A stretch of 64,000 bases of DNA from Halomonas sp. HL-93 (GTDB lineage Bacteria > Pseudomonadota > Gammaproteobacteria > Pseudomonadales > Halomonadaceae). The stretch lies in the NCBI RefSeq assembly GCF_900086985.1, contig NZ_LT593974.1, positions 2,976,001-3,040,000 on the forward strand. The letters run 5' to 3'. Positions 63,658-64,000 of the stretch are shown piece after piece. Numbering within the stretch: position 1 is the first letter of the stretch; every line of letters starts with the position of its first letter. Made by a program: the position numbers and the translations under genes. The notes beneath the pieces are model-generated. The model searched no databases, was not told where the DNA came from, and saw only the letters and a list, made by a program, of their open reading frames with translations.

Positions 63658-64000
63658 ATGCATTATCTAACACAAAGCATAGCCATTGGGTTTATGATAG
63701 CAGCACCTGTTGGTCCAATAGGATTACTCTGCATGCAGAGAACGTTAGCAGACGGCTGGAAACTTGGGTTTATAACAGGGCTAGGCGCGGCTTCAGCCGA
63801 CTTGCTATATGGCATCCTGGGTGCTCTCGGTTTTGCCGCCATCATTTCGCTTTTATCAACATCGCTACTATGGTTATCTATTGCGGGTGGGGTAATACTG
63901 ATTTATCTGGGAGTTTCTGCAGCCAAAAATAAAACAAATCATTCTGCAAAAAATAAAAATCCGCATTCACCATTAAAAGCCTACTTAACTACATTTTTTC
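63658..64000 (+). CDS. LysE-family exporter, N-terminal part (cut by window edge)
   Basis: 114 codons open to the window end, starting at ATG 63658 with AGAGAAG 7 nt upstream. The sequence SIAIGFMIAAPVGPIGLLCM, TLADGWKLGFITGLGAASAD and LLYGILGALGFA is the N-terminal pattern of LysE/RhtB amino-acid exporters, with APVGP conserved. The gene and the 120 nt before it are clearly AT-rich (lysine/asparagine codons AAA/AAT near the end), unlike the rest of the window, which suggests recent acquisition. Confidence 0.85.
   Translation, partial: MHYLTQSIAIGFMIAAPVGPIGLLCMQRTLADGWKLGFITGLGAASADLLYGILGALGFAAIISLLSTSLLWLSIAGGVILIYLGVSAAKNKTNHSAKNKNPHSPLKAYLTTFF

Overview
The window looks like chromosomal DNA of a halophilic gammaproteobacterium of the Halomonas type (Halomonadaceae). 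This is inferred from protein character and gene content (AzlCD, DUF3008, PhoH/PIN protein, DddA/DddC-like pair, very large cyclic-glucan synthase, complex-I-like antiporter subunits), not from any marker gene. Most genes are G+C-rich. The exceptions are an AT-rich, transposase-scarred patch at about 53.0-54.5 kb and the extreme right end. I saw no rRNA, tRNA, CRISPR array or complete insertion sequence.

Layout. 0-6 kb: a SorC-type regulator (cut by the left edge), a DhaK/DhaL-type kinase and an RpiB-type isomerase on the minus strand, divergent from transaldolase and transketolase; together they read as a tetrose (D-erythrulose) route into the pentose phosphate pathway. 6-11 kb: RNA and housekeeping genes (RIO kinase, DbpA, YbaK, DUF3008, PhoH). 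11-17.4 kb: a BrkB-like membrane protein and four translationally coupled membrane genes forming an Mrp/complex-I-like module without a hydrophilic arm. 17.5-26.6 kb: esterase, CspA with a long leader, a GMC dehydrogenase/MmsA/LysR set that fits 3-hydroxypropionate oxidation, exported MsrA, a succinate-semialdehyde-type dehydrogenase, PgpA and a TerB-like protein. 26.6-33.6 kb: SbcCD, a PncC-NadE fusion and an SLC13 symporter. 33.8-43.2 kb: a CDP-alcohol phosphotransferase and a ~2,860-residue cyclic beta-1,2-glucan synthase.

43.3-47.2 kb: an MFS transporter, then an unannotated CsrB/RsmZ-type small RNA (nine GGA motifs in about 170 nt, most in small hairpin loops, with an intrinsic terminator), a small unknown gene whose Shine-Dalgarno sits in a CsrA-like hairpin, and an XRE/cupin-AzlC-AzlD operon preceded by a 34-bp perfect palindrome. 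47.3-52.9 kb: another XRE regulator, an LplT-PlsC-acyl-ACP-synthetase fusion and a RES/Xre toxin-antitoxin pair. 52.9-54.5 kb: decayed ISL3-type transposase and other scraps. 54.6-64 kb: an alpha/beta hydrolase, a MurI-like protein with both catalytic cysteines changed to serine, an MscS channel, a DUF2157-DUF4401-GDYXXLXY operon, MsrPQ, a broken LysR gene and a LysE-type exporter cut by the right edge.

The observations I rate highest are the CsrB-like RNA and its neighbouring CsrA-like site, the four-gene antiporter-like module (one subunit lacking the conserved TM5 glutamate), the PncC-NadE fusion, the Cys-to-Ser MurI homologue and the tetrose cluster.
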